Shown: in pieces, positions 1 to 8,922 of the stretch
How positions within the stretch are numbered: position 1 is the first letter of the stretch
Layout: each line of letters begins with the position of its first letter
NCBI RefSeq assembly: GCF_003002895.1
Contig: NZ_PVTI01000014.1
Location: 27,128-91,127 of the forward strand
Source of the DNA: Knoellia remsis
GTDB taxonomy: Bacteria > Actinomycetota > Actinomycetes > Actinomycetales > Dermatophilaceae
Direction of reading: 5' to 3'
DNA length: 64,000 bases
Notes under the pieces: generated by a model
Seen by the model: only the letters and a program-made list of their open reading frames with translations
The model's database searches: none
What the model was told of the DNA's origin: nothing
Made by a program: the position numbers and the translations under genes

Positions 1-2
1 TC

Positions 3-899
3 ACCAACCTCTCCCCCAAGGACCGTGACGTCGCCATGGTCTTCCAGAACTACGCGCTCTACCCGCACATGAGCGTCGCCGACAACATGGGCTTCGCGCT
101 CAAGATCGCCGGCGTCGACAAGGGCGAGATCCGCAAGCGCGTCGAGGAGGCCGCGAAGATCCTCGACCTCGAGCCCTACCTCGAGCGCAAGCCGAAGGCC
201 CTCTCCGGTGGTCAGCGCCAGCGCGTCGCCATGGGCCGCGCGATCGTCCGCTCGCCGCAGGTCTTCCTCATGGACGAGCCGCTGTCGAACCTCGACGCCA
301 AGCTCCGCGTCCAGACCCGCACCCAGATCGCCTCGCTGCAGCGCCGGCTCGGCGTCACGACCGTCTACGTCACGCACGACCAGGTCGAGGCCATGACGAT
401 GGGCGACCGCATCGCGGTCCTCAAGGACGGCATCCTCCAGCAGGTCGCGACCCCGCGCGAGATGTACGACAGCCCGGCGAACGTCTTCGTCGCCGGCTTC
501 ATCGGCTCGCCCGCGATGAACCTCGTCTCGGTGCCCGTCACCGACGGCGGCGTGAAGTTCGGCTCGCACACCCTGCCGGTGTCGCGTGACGCGCTCGCCG
601 GTGGCGGCTCGAACGTCATCGTCGGCGTCCGCCCCGAGGACGTCGAGGTCACGAGCGGCGAGGGCCTCGAGCTCACCGTCGACGTCGTCGAGGAGCTCGG
701 CGCGGACGCGTACGTCTACGGCACGCCGACCGACGAGAACATCCGCCTCGAGGGTGGCGACGACGCGCTGGCCAAGCCGTTCATCGCACGCGTCGACGGC
801 CGTCGCGTCCCGATGAAGGGCGACAAGGTCTTCGTCCAGCCGAACGCCGACCACATGCACGTCTTCAACGCCGACTCGGGTGCCCGCCTGAGCGGCTGA
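3..899 (+). CDS. Sugar ABC transporter ATP-binding protein (UgpC/MsmK type), 5' end outside window
   Basis: The reading frame is open from the first bases, so the gene starts before the window and its Walker A motif is missing. What remains shows, in order, the Q-loop (FQNYALYPHM), the ABC signature (LSGGQRQRV), Walker B (VFLMDEPLSNLD), the H-loop (VTHDQ) and a C-terminal TOBE/MalK-like domain of about 130 residues. This order and the long C-terminal regulatory domain are typical of ATPases that energise carbohydrate or glycerol-3-phosphate importers at the inner face of the membrane. The permeases and binding protein are not in view, so the substrate is unknown. A strong inverted repeat follows the stop. 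Confidence 0.93.
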   Translation, partial: TNLSPKDRDVAMVFQNYALYPHMSVADNMGFALKIAGVDKGEIRKRVEEAAKILDLEPYLERKPKALSGGQRQRVAMGRAIVRSPQVFLMDEPLSNLDAKLRVQTRTQIASLQRRLGVTTVYVTHDQVEAMTMGDRIAVLKDGILQQVATPREMYDSPANVFVAGFIGSPAMNLVSVPVTDGGVKFGSHTLPVSRDALAGGGSNVIVGVRPEDVEVTSGEGLELTVDVVEELGADAYVYGTPTDENIRLEGGDDALAKPFIARVDGRRVPMKGDKVFVQPNADHMHVFNADSGARLSG

Positions 900-916
900 C
901 GAGTCTCGTGTACACC

Positions 917-967
917 TTCGGGGGTGGCCAGGGCGCGGTCGTATGCCGCGTGCTCGCCACCCCCGAA
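917..967. terminator. Inverted repeat, probable terminator after the ABC ATPase gene
   Basis: Perfect 12-bp arms TTCGGGGGTGGC (917-928) and GCCACCCCCGAA (956-967) flank a 27-nt spacer that contains a smaller G+C-rich inverted repeat. It lies 18 nt after the ATPase stop and ends 32 nt before the next start. There is no clear T-run, so termination is inferred from position and structure. Confidence 0.5.
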
Positions 968-999
968 GCGTGTCCGTCCCCAGGTTGCGGAGTTCCCTG

Positions 1000-2244
1000 A
1001 TGCCTCTCGAGATCACGACGGCCCGACCCGACCCGGCGCTGCTCGACCTGCCGTGGTCGACGCCGCTCGAGGACTGGCCGGACCAGTACCTCGCCGCGCT
1101 GCCTCGGGGCATCTCGCGGCACGTCGTGCGGTTCGTCAAGCTCTCCGGCCGGGTGCTCGCGGTCAAGGAGATCAAGGAGGACCTGGCCCGGCGCGAGTAC
1201 GACATGCTGCGCGACCTGCGCCGCCTGCACGAGCCCGCCGTCGAGCCGTTCGGGGTCGTGAGCGGCCGCGTCGGGGCCGATGGTGAGCCGCTCGACGCGT
1301 GCCTCATCACCCGGCACCTCAAGTTCTCCCTCCCCTACCGGGCGCTCTTCTCGCAGGGGCTGCGGCCGGGCACCGAGACCCGGCTCATCGACGCCCTCGC
1401 GGTGCTCCTCGTGCGCCTGCACCTCGCCGGGTTCTGGTGGGGTGACGTGTCCCTGTCGAACACGCTGTTCCGACGCGATGCGGGCAGCTTCGCGGCCTAT
1501 CTCGTCGACGCCGAGACGGGTGAGCTCTTCCCGTCGCTGACCAACGGGCAGCGGGCGCACGACCTCGATATCGCTCGGGTCAACATCGCGGGCGAGCTCA
1601 TGGACCTCCAGGCCGGTGACCTGCTCGACCCCGAGATCGACCCGGTCGTCATCTCGAACCGCATCGTCACCCGCTACGACGCGCTGTGGGCCGAGCTCAC
1701 CGCGACCGAGGAGTTCGACACCGGCGAGCGGTGGCGCGTCGAGGAGCGGATCCGCCGGCTCAACGCCGTCGGCTTCGACGTCGACGAGCTCGCGATCTCG
1801 ACCGACATCGACGGCACGCGGATCAGCATCCAGCCCAAGGTCGTCGACGCCGGGCACCACTCGCGACGGCTGCTGCGGCTCACCGGCCTCGACGTCGGCG
1901 AGGGCCAGGCGCGCCGGCTGCTCAACGACCTCGACAACTACCGCGCCGCGAGCGACCGCCAGAACGACGACGAGGAGATCGTCGCCCACGAGTGGCTCAC
2001 CCGGATCTACGAGCCGATCACCCGCCGCGTGCCGCGCGAGCTGTCCGGCAAGCTCGAGCCCGCCGAGCTCTTCCACGAGGTGCTCGAGCACCGGTGGTAC
2101 ATGGCCGAGCGCGAGCAGAACGACGTGCCGATCGAGCGAGCCATCGAGGACTACGTCGCCTCGATCCTGCCGACGAAGCCGGACGAGGCGGCCGTCGTCG
2201 GCGTCGACACCATCGAGATGCCCGTCATCGCCGAGCGCCCCTGA
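1000..2244 (+). CDS. DUF4032 protein with a kinase-like core
   Basis: About 414 residues. The ATG at 1000 is chosen over an in-frame ATG at 943 because the extra 19 residues are low-complexity and overlap the upstream hairpin. The N-terminal half has features of a protein-kinase-like fold: a beta3-type lysine segment (LAVKEIKE, about residues 53-60), a catalytic-loop-like WGDVSLSNTL (Asp149, Asn154) and a metal-site-like LVDAET (Asp170). The C-terminal half matches what I know of the actinobacterial DUF4032 family, whose function is undetermined. The gene converges on an amidohydrolase gene across a perfect inverted repeat. The kinase reading rests on motif spacing only; the substrate is unknown. 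Confidence 0.8.
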   Translation: MPLEITTARPDPALLDLPWSTPLEDWPDQYLAALPRGISRHVVRFVKLSGRVLAVKEIKEDLARREYDMLRDLRRLHEPAVEPFGVVSGRVGADGEPLDACLITRHLKFSLPYRALFSQGLRPGTETRLIDALAVLLVRLHLAGFWWGDVSLSNTLFRRDAGSFAAYLVDAETGELFPSLTNGQRAHDLDIARVNIAGELMDLQAGDLLDPEIDPVVISNRIVTRYDALWAELTATEEFDTGERWRVEERIRRLNAVGFDVDELAISTDIDGTRISIQPKVVDAGHHSRRLLRLTGLDVGEGQARRLLNDLDNYRAASDRQNDDEEIVAHEWLTRIYEPITRRVPRELSGKLEPAELFHEVLEHRWYMAEREQNDVPIERAIEDYVASILPTKPDEAAVVGVDTIEMPVIAERP

Positions 2245-2261
2245 CCCCCAGCCCTGCGACT

Positions 2262-2327
2262 TATTGCGCATAGTTTGCCGTTCCAGCGCGGGCGCGCCTT
2301 CCACGCAAGGGCAAACTATGCGCAATA
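2262..2327. repeat. Perfect 18-bp inverted repeat at a convergent gene junction
   Basis: Arms TATTGCGCATAGTTTGCC (2262-2279) and its exact complement (2310-2327) are separated by 30 nt. The right arm contains the stop codon and last codons of the minus-strand amidohydrolase gene. The pairing continues outward with one mismatch. It could be a bidirectional terminator or a dispersed intergenic repeat; the words CGACTTATTGC recur at about 26496. Confidence 0.75.
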
Positions 2328-3230
2328 GGTCGGGTCCAGGGCGAGCAGGCGGGCACCGTTGTGCCACAGGACTGCTCGCATCCAGTCGTCGCCGAGGTCG
2401 AGGCGGGCCAAGGCGTCGACCTGGTGGGCGTAGGGGTAGGGGATGTTCGGGAAGTCCGACCCGAAGACGATGCGGTCGCGCAGGTCCGGCAGCCGCTCCC
2501 GGTAGCGCGACGGCATCGGCGTGCGCGCCTCGGTGAAGTCCGTCGCCGCCATCGTCGTGTCGAGGTGGACGTGGGGGAAGCGCTCGGTGAGGTCGGCGAA
2601 GGCGTCGTACTCCGGCATACCCAAATGGGCGATGACGAGCGCGAGCTGGGGGAAACGGTCGAGGACGCGTTCGACGCGCTGCGCGCCCGTGAACTCGCCG
2701 GGCAGCGGCGCCGACCCGGCGTGGATGACGACGGGGACGCCCGCGCGTTCCAGCTGCGCCCATGCCGGGTCGAGCAGCGGGTCGTCGGGCGCGTAGGCAC
2801 CGACCTGGACGTGCAGCTTCCACAGCCGCGCGCCGGTCTCCAGCGCCTCGGCAACGTAGTCCTCGACCCCCGGCTCGGGGTACATCGTCGCGCAGTGGAT
2901 GCCATCCGGCACGCGCGCGGCGAAGTCGGCGTTCCACGCGTTGAGCCCGGCCGCCATGCCCGGCTTGTGCGGGTAGGTCAGTGCCGGGATCGCGTGAACA
3001 CCGAACTGCCGCAACAGGTTGAGCCGCTCTTCCTCGGGCAGCCGGTAGGTGATCGGCCACGGCACGCCGTAGTGCGCCTCGGCCGCGTCGAAGTACGCCC
3101 ACACCTTGCGCAGCATCGGTTCCGGCAGGAAGTGGACGTGGAGGTCCGCGATCCCGGGGAGTCCCAGCGAGTCGACGTATGCCGGGATCTCGGCGTCGGA
3201 CTGTGGTCCCGGTGTCGTGCGCTCGGCCAT
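2316..3230 (-). CDS. Amidohydrolase-family metal-dependent hydrolase
   Basis: About 304 residues with a TIM-barrel amidohydrolase pattern: an N-terminal DLHVHF (His31, His33) metal motif, VIHAGS and IAHLGMPEYD in the middle, and GSDFPNIPYP near the C-terminus supplying the expected metal-binding Asp. This resembles the amidohydrolase_2 group, which hydrolyses or decarboxylates small cyclic substrates; the substrate here cannot be told. The ATG at 3230 is preferred over the GTG at 3239 because a TAGCGT hexamer sits 7 nt before it, the leaderless arrangement seen repeatedly in this window. The last codons lie inside an inverted repeat. The gene is divergent from the RDD gene at 3311. Confidence 0.85.
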   Translation of the reverse strand: MAERTTPGPQSDAEIPAYVDSLGLPGIADLHVHFLPEPMLRKVWAYFDAAEAHYGVPWPITYRLPEEERLNLLRQFGVHAIPALTYPHKPGMAAGLNAWNADFAARVPDGIHCATMYPEPGVEDYVAEALETGARLWKLHVQVGAYAPDDPLLDPAWAQLERAGVPVVIHAGSAPLPGEFTGAQRVERVLDRFPQLALVIAHLGMPEYDAFADLTERFPHVHLDTTMAATDFTEARTPMPSRYRERLPDLRDRIVFGSDFPNIPYPYAHQVDALARLDLGDDWMRAVLWHNGARLLALDPTYCA

Positions 3231-3237
3231 GGAAGTC

Positions 3238-3243
3238 ACGCTA
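3238..3243 (-). promoter_or_regulatory. -10 hexamer TAGCGT, leaderless promoter for the amidohydrolase
   Basis: TAGCGT on the minus strand lies 7 nt before the ATG at 3230, and no ribosome-binding site is present. This matches the actinobacterial TANNNT -10 consensus placed so that transcription would begin at the start codon. Confidence 0.45.
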
Positions 3244-3310
3244 ACCGTCGACGGTTCGCCCTAGGATCGGGTGACCCGAACGCCACATCCTCCAGGGGGA
3301 GAGACCTGCC

Positions 3311-3925
3311 ATGTCCGAGACGCACGACCCGAACCAGCAAACGCCGGCCCAGAACCCGCAGAACCCGTATGGCGCACCGCCGGTCGCGGCTCCCTACGGT
3401 GGCGGGCCGGCATACCCCGGTTCGAAGGCGTACGTCGAGCAGCACTTCGGACCGGTCGCCGACTTCGGCAGCCGCGCGGGCGCGCTCATCATCGACAGCC
3501 TGCTGTCGCTGATCGGGCTCATTCCGTTCCTCATCGGCGTCGTGCTGCTCGTCGTGTCGATCCCCGAGACGGACTCCTACGGCAGCACGATCGACGGAAC
3601 GGGGAACGCCGGCTTGGCCGCAACCGGCGGGATCCTCATGGGCCTGGGCTTTCTGCTGGGCGTCGCGATCATGATCTGGAACCGCATCTTCCGGATGGGC
3701 CGGACGGGTCAGAGCATCGGCAAGAAGGTCATGGGGCTCAAGCTCATCGGGGAGCAGACCGGACAGCCGATCGGGGCCCTGCAGACGTTCCTGCGCGAGC
3801 TGCTCAGCGGCCTGATCAACCAGATCATCTACCTCAGCTACCTCTGGATGCTCTGGGACGACAACAAGCAGACGCTCGCCGACAAGGTCGTCCACTCGAC
3901 CGTCATCCGCGTCCCCAAGTCCTGA
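3311..3925 (+). CDS. RDD-family membrane protein (first of a pair)
   Basis: About 204 residues. The first 45 or so are rich in Pro, Asn and Gln (a cytoplasmic low-complexity tail). The rest is an RDD domain: an Arg/Asp helix start (DFGSRAGALIIDSLL), a second hydrophobic segment, and a third region with GRTGQSIGKKVMGLKLI, a well-known RDD signature. A purine-rich AGGGGGAGAG sits just before the ATG and a TAGGAT hexamer at 3263 may be its -10. The next gene is a paralogue with the same layout, so the pair probably arose by tandem duplication and may function together in the membrane. The role of RDD proteins is mostly unknown. Confidence 0.85.
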   Translation: MSETHDPNQQTPAQNPQNPYGAPPVAAPYGGGPAYPGSKAYVEQHFGPVADFGSRAGALIIDSLLSLIGLIPFLIGVVLLVVSIPETDSYGSTIDGTGNAGLAATGGILMGLGFLLGVAIMIWNRIFRMGRTGQSIGKKVMGLKLIGEQTGQPIGALQTFLRELLSGLINQIIYLSYLWMLWDDNKQTLADKVVHSTVIRVPKS

Positions 3926-3989
3926 ACCGGCACGTCAGAGGACGCCGCCACACCGAACAGCCGTACTGACAACCGAGGGGAGATCCACC

Positions 3990-4610
3990 ATGTCCGAGGC
4001 CTACCCGCCGAACCAGCCCCACCCGCCGCAGCAGCCGCACCGCCCGAACGAGCCCTACCCCCAGTCCTCGACGAACCCGTATGCCGCGACGCCACCCGCT
4101 CCGCACTCCTTCCCGGCATCCGCGCCCGGGACGGCTCCCGGCATGGCCGGTCCGGGTGCGTTCGCCGCCTACGGTCAGCGCGCCGGCGCCTACCTCGCCG
4201 ACACCGCGATCGCGCTCGGCCTCGGTCTGGTCCCACTGGTGCTCGGCACGTTCGCGGCCGGCGTGGCGTCCTCGGACCGGTCGGCGAACATCGTGGGGTC
4301 CACGGGCGCATTGCTCATGTACGTGGTCGTGTTCGGGTTCAGCCTGTGGAACCTGGTCTTTCGGCAGGGCAGGACGGGGCAGAGCATCGGCAAGAAAGCC
4401 CTCGGGATCGCTGTCGTGGGCGAGCGGACCGGTCAGCCACTCGGCCCCGGGACCGCCTTCGTGCGGTGGTTCGTCATGTGGCTCATCGGCGCACTCTCGT
4501 GCGGCCTCGGCACGGTCGTGAACTTCCTCTTCCCGCTGTGGGACCCCAAGAAGCAGACACTCCACGACAAGGCCGCGAGCTCGATCGTCGTGCGACGGCC
4601 TGCCGCCTGA
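3990..4610 (+). CDS. RDD-family membrane protein (second of a pair)
   Basis: About 206 residues, paralogous to the gene 64 nt upstream. It has the same Pro/Asn/Gln-rich N-terminal tail, the AYGQRAGAYLADTAI start of the RDD domain, three hydrophobic segments and the GRTGQSIGKKALGI signature. The C-terminus again has WDxxKQTLHDKAA, matching WDDNKQTLADKVV in the first copy. A GAGGGGAGATCC ribosome-binding site precedes the ATG. It converges with the DUF2752 gene, whose stop is 20 nt away. No substrate can be named. Confidence 0.85.
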   Translation: MSEAYPPNQPHPPQQPHRPNEPYPQSSTNPYAATPPAPHSFPASAPGTAPGMAGPGAFAAYGQRAGAYLADTAIALGLGLVPLVLGTFAAGVASSDRSANIVGSTGALLMYVVVFGFSLWNLVFRQGRTGQSIGKKALGIAVVGERTGQPLGPGTAFVRWFVMWLIGALSCGLGTVVNFLFPLWDPKKQTLHDKAASSIVVRRPAA

Positions 4611-4629
4611 ACCGTCGCGTCGGACACGG

Positions 4630-5085
4630 TCAGACGGGTGAGAGCCAGGTCCAGCCGGGGACGTTGCGCAGCACCCAGAACGCCATGATCGCGACGAAGA
4701 GGCCGTAGAGCAGCCACGCCGGTGCCGCGGTCATGCGCTGCTCGCCGCGCCACTCCCGACGGGTCCACCGCACGAACCCGAACGCCATGACGACGATCGC
4801 GGCGACGGTGAGGGGGTTGCGCTGCAGCGCCTCGACCACGTCACCGTTGGTCAGCGAGTGGGTGGCGCGCATCGTGCCGCATCCCGGACACCACGTGCCG
4901 GTGAGGGCGAGCCACGGACAGGTGGGGAAGTTGCCCGGCTCGTAGGGGTTGATGACGTGGACCACCAGCGCGCAGCCCGCCGCTGCGGCCGCGGTGAGCG
5001 CGGGCCAGAGCAGGCGACGCCCCCGCCCGACCGACGGATCGGTGGACGGGGGCGTCGTGCGCTGCGTCAGGGACGTCGCGATCAC
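4630..5085 (-). CDS. DUF2752 membrane protein
   Basis: About 151 residues with three predicted membrane segments and the family hallmark CPGCGTMRATHSL between the first and second segments. The GTG start at 5085 overlaps the stop of the upstream CD225-type gene in a GTGA junction, so translation is probably coupled; the long frame running upstream of it is a shadow of that gene. DUF2752 proteins commonly sit next to CD225/dispanin or similar small membrane proteins in Actinobacteria; their function is not established. The Cys pair suggests metal or redox chemistry, but that is a guess. Confidence 0.8.
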   Translation of the reverse strand: MIATSLTQRTTPPSTDPSVGRGRRLLWPALTAAAAAGCALVVHVINPYEPGNFPTCPWLALTGTWCPGCGTMRATHSLTNGDVVEALQRNPLTVAAIVVMAFGFVRWTRREWRGEQRMTAAPAWLLYGLFVAIMAFWVLRNVPGWTWLSPV

Positions 5086-5503
5086 ATACCTGTCGAGGTC
5101 GAGTCCATGTTCATCGCGCCGGTGGCGATGAGAACGCCGTAGATGATCGAGCCGATGATGCCGAGCACGAGGGCGATCGTCGCGAACTTCTTCGCCTTGC
5201 GAGCAGACTCGAGGGCGCCGGCCTGGTCGCCGCCGTTCCACTTGCCGTTGACCTGGGCCGCGAAGACAACGGCCGGGATGCCGATCGGCCAGCAGCAGAG
5301 CAGGCCGAGGATCGCGAGGACGAGGTTGTTGGGCGGCGGCGGACCGGCGGGGGTGCCACCGACCGGCGGCGGGGCACCGTAGGCGCCGCCGTCGTAGCCG
5401 CCACCACTCGGCGGGGGCGGCGGGGTCTGGCCGCCGTAGCACCACCGGGGGGCGTGGAGCCGCCGGGCGGCGGCGGGGGCGGGGTGCTTCCGTAGTCACT
5501 CAT
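5082..5503 (-). pseudogene. CD225/dispanin-family membrane protein gene with a one-base frameshift
   Basis: Read from the ATG at 5503 (after AGGAGAGGG) the protein begins MSDYGSTPPPPPPGG and then loses the family pattern. In the next frame the expected sequence continues: YGGQTPPPPP, then NNLVLAILGLLCCWPIG, a Gly/Asn loop (VNGKWNGGDQAGAL), an Ala/Lys helix and a second membrane segment, ending in ATGTGA at 5082. Adding one C after base 5440 (GTAGC/ACCACC on the plus strand) restores one frame of about 140 residues. The Cys-Cys before the loop is typical of CD225 proteins. The break lies in a Gly/Pro-rich tract, so a sequencing or assembly error is as likely as a real mutation. Confidence 0.7.
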
Positions 5504-5660
5504 GCGTTTCCCTCTCCTGTGTGTGCGGGGAGGCTCCCCCGCCGTCGGTCGACCGACTGCTCGCCATCGTGGCACAGGTGACGCGGCCGTGACGCCAACA
5601 CCCACCGAACGACGGTCACGATCCGCGCACGAGGCACGCACCCGGCATACGGGCTGCTGA

Positions 5661-6635
5661 TCAGCGGCGACGCCGGCGCGCGACCTCGTAGAGCGTCACG
5701 CCCGTCGCGATGCCGGCGTTGAGCGACTCCACCGCGGAGCTCATCGGCACCGACACGATCTGGTCGCACGTCTCGCGCACGAGCCGGGACAGCCCCTTGC
5801 CCTCGGAGCCGACGACGACCACGAGCGGCTCGTCCGCGAGCGCCAGGTCGGGCAGCTCGACGTCGCCGTCCATGTCGAGACCGACGACGAAGAAGCCGGC
5901 CTTGCGGTAGTCCTCGAGCGCGCGGGTGAGGTTCGTGGCCTGCGCGACGGGGATCCGCGCTGCCGCACCCGCCGAGGTCTTCCACGCCGACGCGGTCATG
6001 CCGACCGAGCGCCGCGCGGGGACGACGACGCCGTGCCCACCGAACGCCGCGACCGAGCGCACGATGGCCCCGAGGTTGCGCGGGTCGGTGATGCCGTCGA
6101 GCGCGACGATGAGCGGGACGCCCGGCAGCTCGGGGTTGAGCAGGTCACTGGGGTGCGCGTACTCGTAGGGCGGCACCTGGAGCGCGAGCCCCTGGTGCAC
6201 GGCGCCGTCGGTGAGCCGGTCGAGCTCGCCGCGCGGGGTCTCGAGGACGGGTATGCCGCGTTCGGACGCGATCTTCAGCGCTTCGCGCACGCGGTCGTCG
6301 CTGTCGATGCGCCCGGCGACGTACATCGTCGCGACCGGGACGTCGGTGCGCAGCGCCTCGAGGACCGAGTTGCGGCCGGCGACGACCTCGCTCGACGCCT
6401 TCTTGCGCGACCCCCCGGAGCCGGAGCGCCCGCCAGAGCCGCCAACACCGCCCGAGCCGCCACGGCGATCCGCGGCCTTGGCCAGCTTGTGCGCCTTGTG
6501 GTTCGGGCGGTCGACGGCGCGCGGGGTCGGGCCCTTGCCCTCGAGGCCCTTGCGGCGCTGGCCTCCGGACCCGACGGCCGGGGCCTTCTTGCCGCCCTTG
6601 CGGACCGCGCCCCGTCGCTGGCTGTTGCCGGCCAT
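5661..6635 (-). CDS. rlmB: 23S rRNA (guanosine-2'-O-)-methyltransferase RlmB (SPOUT/TrmH family)
   Basis: About 324 residues. The first 80 or so are Gly-, Arg- and Lys-rich, a common basic extension in actinobacterial RlmB. Then come the substrate-binding domain ([12 protein letters not shown]) and the SPOUT catalytic domain with its three knot motifs: [23 protein letters not shown] and [14 protein letters not shown]. The family methylates the ribose of a conserved guanosine in the 23S rRNA peptidyl-transferase region using SAM. It starts 2 nt after the cysS stop with GGGGAG as ribosome-binding site, the usual actinobacterial cysS-rlmB operon. Confidence 0.93.
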   Translation of the reverse strand: MAGNSQRRGAVRKGGKKAPAVGSGGQRRKGLEGKGPTPRAVDRPNHKAHKLAKAADRRGGSGGVGGSGGRSGSGGSRKKASSEVVAGRNSVLEALRTDVPVATMYVAGRIDSDDRVREALKIASERGIPVLETPRGELDRLTDGAVHQGLALQVPPYEYAHPSDLLNPELPGVPLIVALDGITDPRNLGAIVRSVAAFGGHGVVVPARRSVGMTASAWKTSAGAAARIPVAQATNLTRALEDYRKAGFFVVGLDMDGDVELPDLALADEPLVVVVGSEGKGLSRLVRETCDQIVSVPMSSAVESLNAGIATGVTLYEVARRRRR

Positions 6636-6637
6636 GG

Positions 6638-8089
6638 CTACTCCCCTTGTCCTGCAGTCGAACTGGACCGTGTGAGCGACCAGCGGGCACCGGCCGGGGT
6701 GTCCTCGATCGCCACCCCCGCGGCCACGAGCTCGTCGCGGATGGCGTCGCTCGTCGCCCAGTCCCGCGCCGAGCGCGCGGTGGCGCGCGCCGCGAGCCGC
6801 GCCTGCACGAGCACGTCGAGCGCGGCCATCGCGTCATCGGCGCCGCCTGCGAGCCCACCGGACCACACCGGGTCGAGCGGGTTGACGCCGAGCACGTCGG
6901 TCATCGCGATGACGAGCCGCGCCAGCGAGCGCGCCTCCTCCGGCTCGCCCTCGTCGAGCGCGGTGTTGCCGCGGGTCACCGTCTCGTGAACCGCGCGCAG
7001 CGCCCCCGAGACGCCGAGGTCGTCGTCCATCGCCGCGACGAAGTCCGCGGGCAGCTCCTCGTCACCGGACGGCATACCGGCATCGTCGGCGCCGAGCGCG
7101 CGACGCAGGAAGCCCTCGATGCGGTCCACGGCGGCCTCGGCCTCGGCGAGCGAGCCCTCGTGGAACTCGATCGTCGACCGGTAGTGCGCGGCGGTGAGGT
7201 AGTAGCGCACGGCGAGCGGACGTGCCTGCTTGACGATCTCGTGGACGAGGAGGGAGTTGCCGAGCGACTTGCTCATCTTCTCGCCGCTGATCGTCACCCA
7301 CGCGTTGTGCATCCACAGGTTCGTGAACGGCAGCCCGGCCGCGCGCGACTGCGCCTGCTCGTTCTCGTGGTGCGGGAAGCGCAGGTCGACGCCGCCGCCG
7401 TGGATGTCGAAGGCGTCGCCGAGGTACTTGCGTGCCATCGCCGAACACTCGAGGTGCCAGCCGGGACGGCCGCGGCCCCACGGGGTCGGCCAGCTCGCCG
7501 ACTCGGGCTCGTCGTCCTTGCGTCCCTTCCAGAGCGCGAAGTCGCGCGGGTCGCGCTTGCCACGCGGGTCGGCGTCCTGCGCCGCTTCCATGTCGTCGAG
7601 CTTCTGGTGCGTCACTTCGCCGTATGCCGGCCAGCTGCGGACGTCGAAGTAGACGTCACCCGAGCCGTCCTCGGCGGCATAGGCGTGGCCGCGGTCGATG
7701 AGGAGCTGCATGAGCTCGACCATCTCGGGGATGTGGCCCATGGCGCGCGGCTCGTAGGTCGGCGGCAGCACCCCGAGCATCCGCAGCGCTTCGGCGGTGA
7801 GGACCTCGTTGCGGTAGGACAGCGCGAACCAGTCCTCGCCGGACTCCGCGGCCTTGCGCAGGATCTTGTCGTCGAGGTCGGTGACGTTGCGGATGAGGGT
7901 GACGTCGTAGCCGTGACCGCGCGTGAGCCAGCGCCGGAGCACGTCGAAGGCGACGGCGAAGCGGACGTGCCCGATGTGCGGCGGCGCCTGGGTCGTGAGC
8001 CCGCAGATGTACATCCCGACCCGTCCGGGCTGGAGGGGGACGAAGTCCCGCGGCTCACGCGAGACGGAGTCGAACAGTCGCAGGGTCAC
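6638..8089 (-). CDS. cysS: Cysteinyl-tRNA synthetase
   Basis: About 483 residues from a GTG at 8089; further upstream the frame is low-complexity and unlike the family. Class I synthetase motifs are clear: the zinc Cys in [15 protein letters not shown] (the HIGH box), [11 protein letters not shown] and KMSKSLGNS. Length and the C-terminal helical anticodon-binding region fit CysS. The paralogue MshC of mycothiol synthesis is shorter and has a different N-terminal pattern, so it is less likely. The gene is followed at once by rlmB. Confidence 0.95.
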   Translation of the reverse strand: MTLRLFDSVSREPRDFVPLQPGRVGMYICGLTTQAPPHIGHVRFAVAFDVLRRWLTRGHGYDVTLIRNVTDLDDKILRKAAESGEDWFALSYRNEVLTAEALRMLGVLPPTYEPRAMGHIPEMVELMQLLIDRGHAYAAEDGSGDVYFDVRSWPAYGEVTHQKLDDMEAAQDADPRGKRDPRDFALWKGRKDDEPESASWPTPWGRGRPGWHLECSAMARKYLGDAFDIHGGGVDLRFPHHENEQAQSRAAGLPFTNLWMHNAWVTISGEKMSKSLGNSLLVHEIVKQARPLAVRYYLTAAHYRSTIEFHEGSLAEAEAAVDRIEGFLRRALGADDAGMPSGDEELPADFVAAMDDDLGVSGALRAVHETVTRGNTALDEGEPEEARSLARLVIAMTDVLGVNPLDPVWSGGLAGGADDAMAALDVLVQARLAARATARSARDWATSDAIRDELVAAGVAIEDTPAGARWSLTRSSSTAGQGE

Positions 8090-8217
8090 CCGCCCAAGCC
8101 TACCGGCGCACACGCACGGTCCCGGCCACGCGGCATACGGCCTCTGCACGTTTCCCGCCGTCCCCGGCAAAGGGGTGACAGATGGGGTCGTATGCCGGTG
8201 GGCTGGGTCGCGCAGCG

Positions 8218-8922
8218 TCAGTGGCCGCGGGCGATCCACTCGTCGAGGTGTGGCGCCTCGGCGCCGATCGTCGTCGACTCGCCGTGACCGGTGAGGACGA
8301 CGGTGCTGCGCGGGAGGGTGAGCAGCGTGGTGCGGATCGACTCGATGATCGTGTCGAAGCTACTGAACGAGCGGCCCGTCGCGCCCGGCCCGCCCTTGAA
8401 AAGGGTGTCGCCGGTGAAGACGACGTTCATCGCCCGCACGTGGAAGCAGCACGCACCCGGAGCGTGCCCGGGGGTGTGCAGGACCCGCAGCACGACGTCA
8501 CCGACGCGGAACTCGTCGCCGTCGGCGTGGAAGACGTCGGGGTCACCGTCCTGGCTGAGCTTCCAGATGATCCGGGACTCGCGGTGGATGTGCACCTTGG
8601 CGCCGGTCGCGCGCGAGAGCACCGGCGCGACGTTGATGTGGTCGTTGTGGCCGTGGGTGAGCAGGATCGCCCGCACCTTGCGGCCGGCGATGGCCCGGGC
8701 GATGGCGACCTCGTCGTGGGCCGCGTCGATGACGATGCACTCGCGGTCGTCGCCGATGACCCAGACGTTGTTCTCCACGTCCCACGACCCGCCGTCGAAG
8801 TCGAACGTGCCCGACGTGACGACGCGGTCGATGCGCACGCCCCCACGCGAGGGTGCGATGTCCGGCATCCCGCCCTGCTCCCGCATGTCCTTCGACACCC
8901 CCGCCCTCTCCTCGGAGCTCAC
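8218..8922 (-). CDS. MBL-fold hydrolase, glyoxalase II-like, partner of the mycothiol formaldehyde dehydrogenase
   Basis: About 234 residues. The metallo-beta-lactamase signature THGHNDH gives the first metal ligands, with HTPGHAPG and FTGDTLF following in the right order. The GTG start at 8922 overlaps the stop of the upstream dehydrogenase as GTGA, implying coupled translation. In Actinobacteria an MBL hydrolase is often found beside this dehydrogenase and is thought to hydrolyse the S-formylmycothiol product, regenerating mycothiol and formate. That role is inferred from the pairing, not from a sequence feature specific to the substrate. Confidence 0.88.
   Translation of the reverse strand: MSSEERAGVSKDMREQGGMPDIAPSRGGVRIDRVVTSGTFDFDGGSWDVENNVWVIGDDRECIVIDAAHDEVAIARAIAGRKVRAILLTHGHNDHINVAPVLSRATGAKVHIHRESRIIWKLSQDGDPDVFHADGDEFRVGDVVLRVLHTPGHAPGACCFHVRAMNVVFTGDTLFKGGPGATGRSFSSFDTIIESIRTTLLTLPRSTVVLTGHGESTTIGAEAPHLDEWIARGH

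Noticed and set aside
865..3102. 745-codon minus-strand frame over the DUF4032 and amidohydrolase genes
   Set aside because: Low-complexity shadow of two well-supported genes; no recognisable motif.
6638..8089. cysS as mshC (mycothiol ligase)
   Set aside because: Length, the PHIGHVRF box and the cysS-rlmB operon favour the tRNA synthetase; MshC is shorter and lacks the C-terminal tRNA-binding region.
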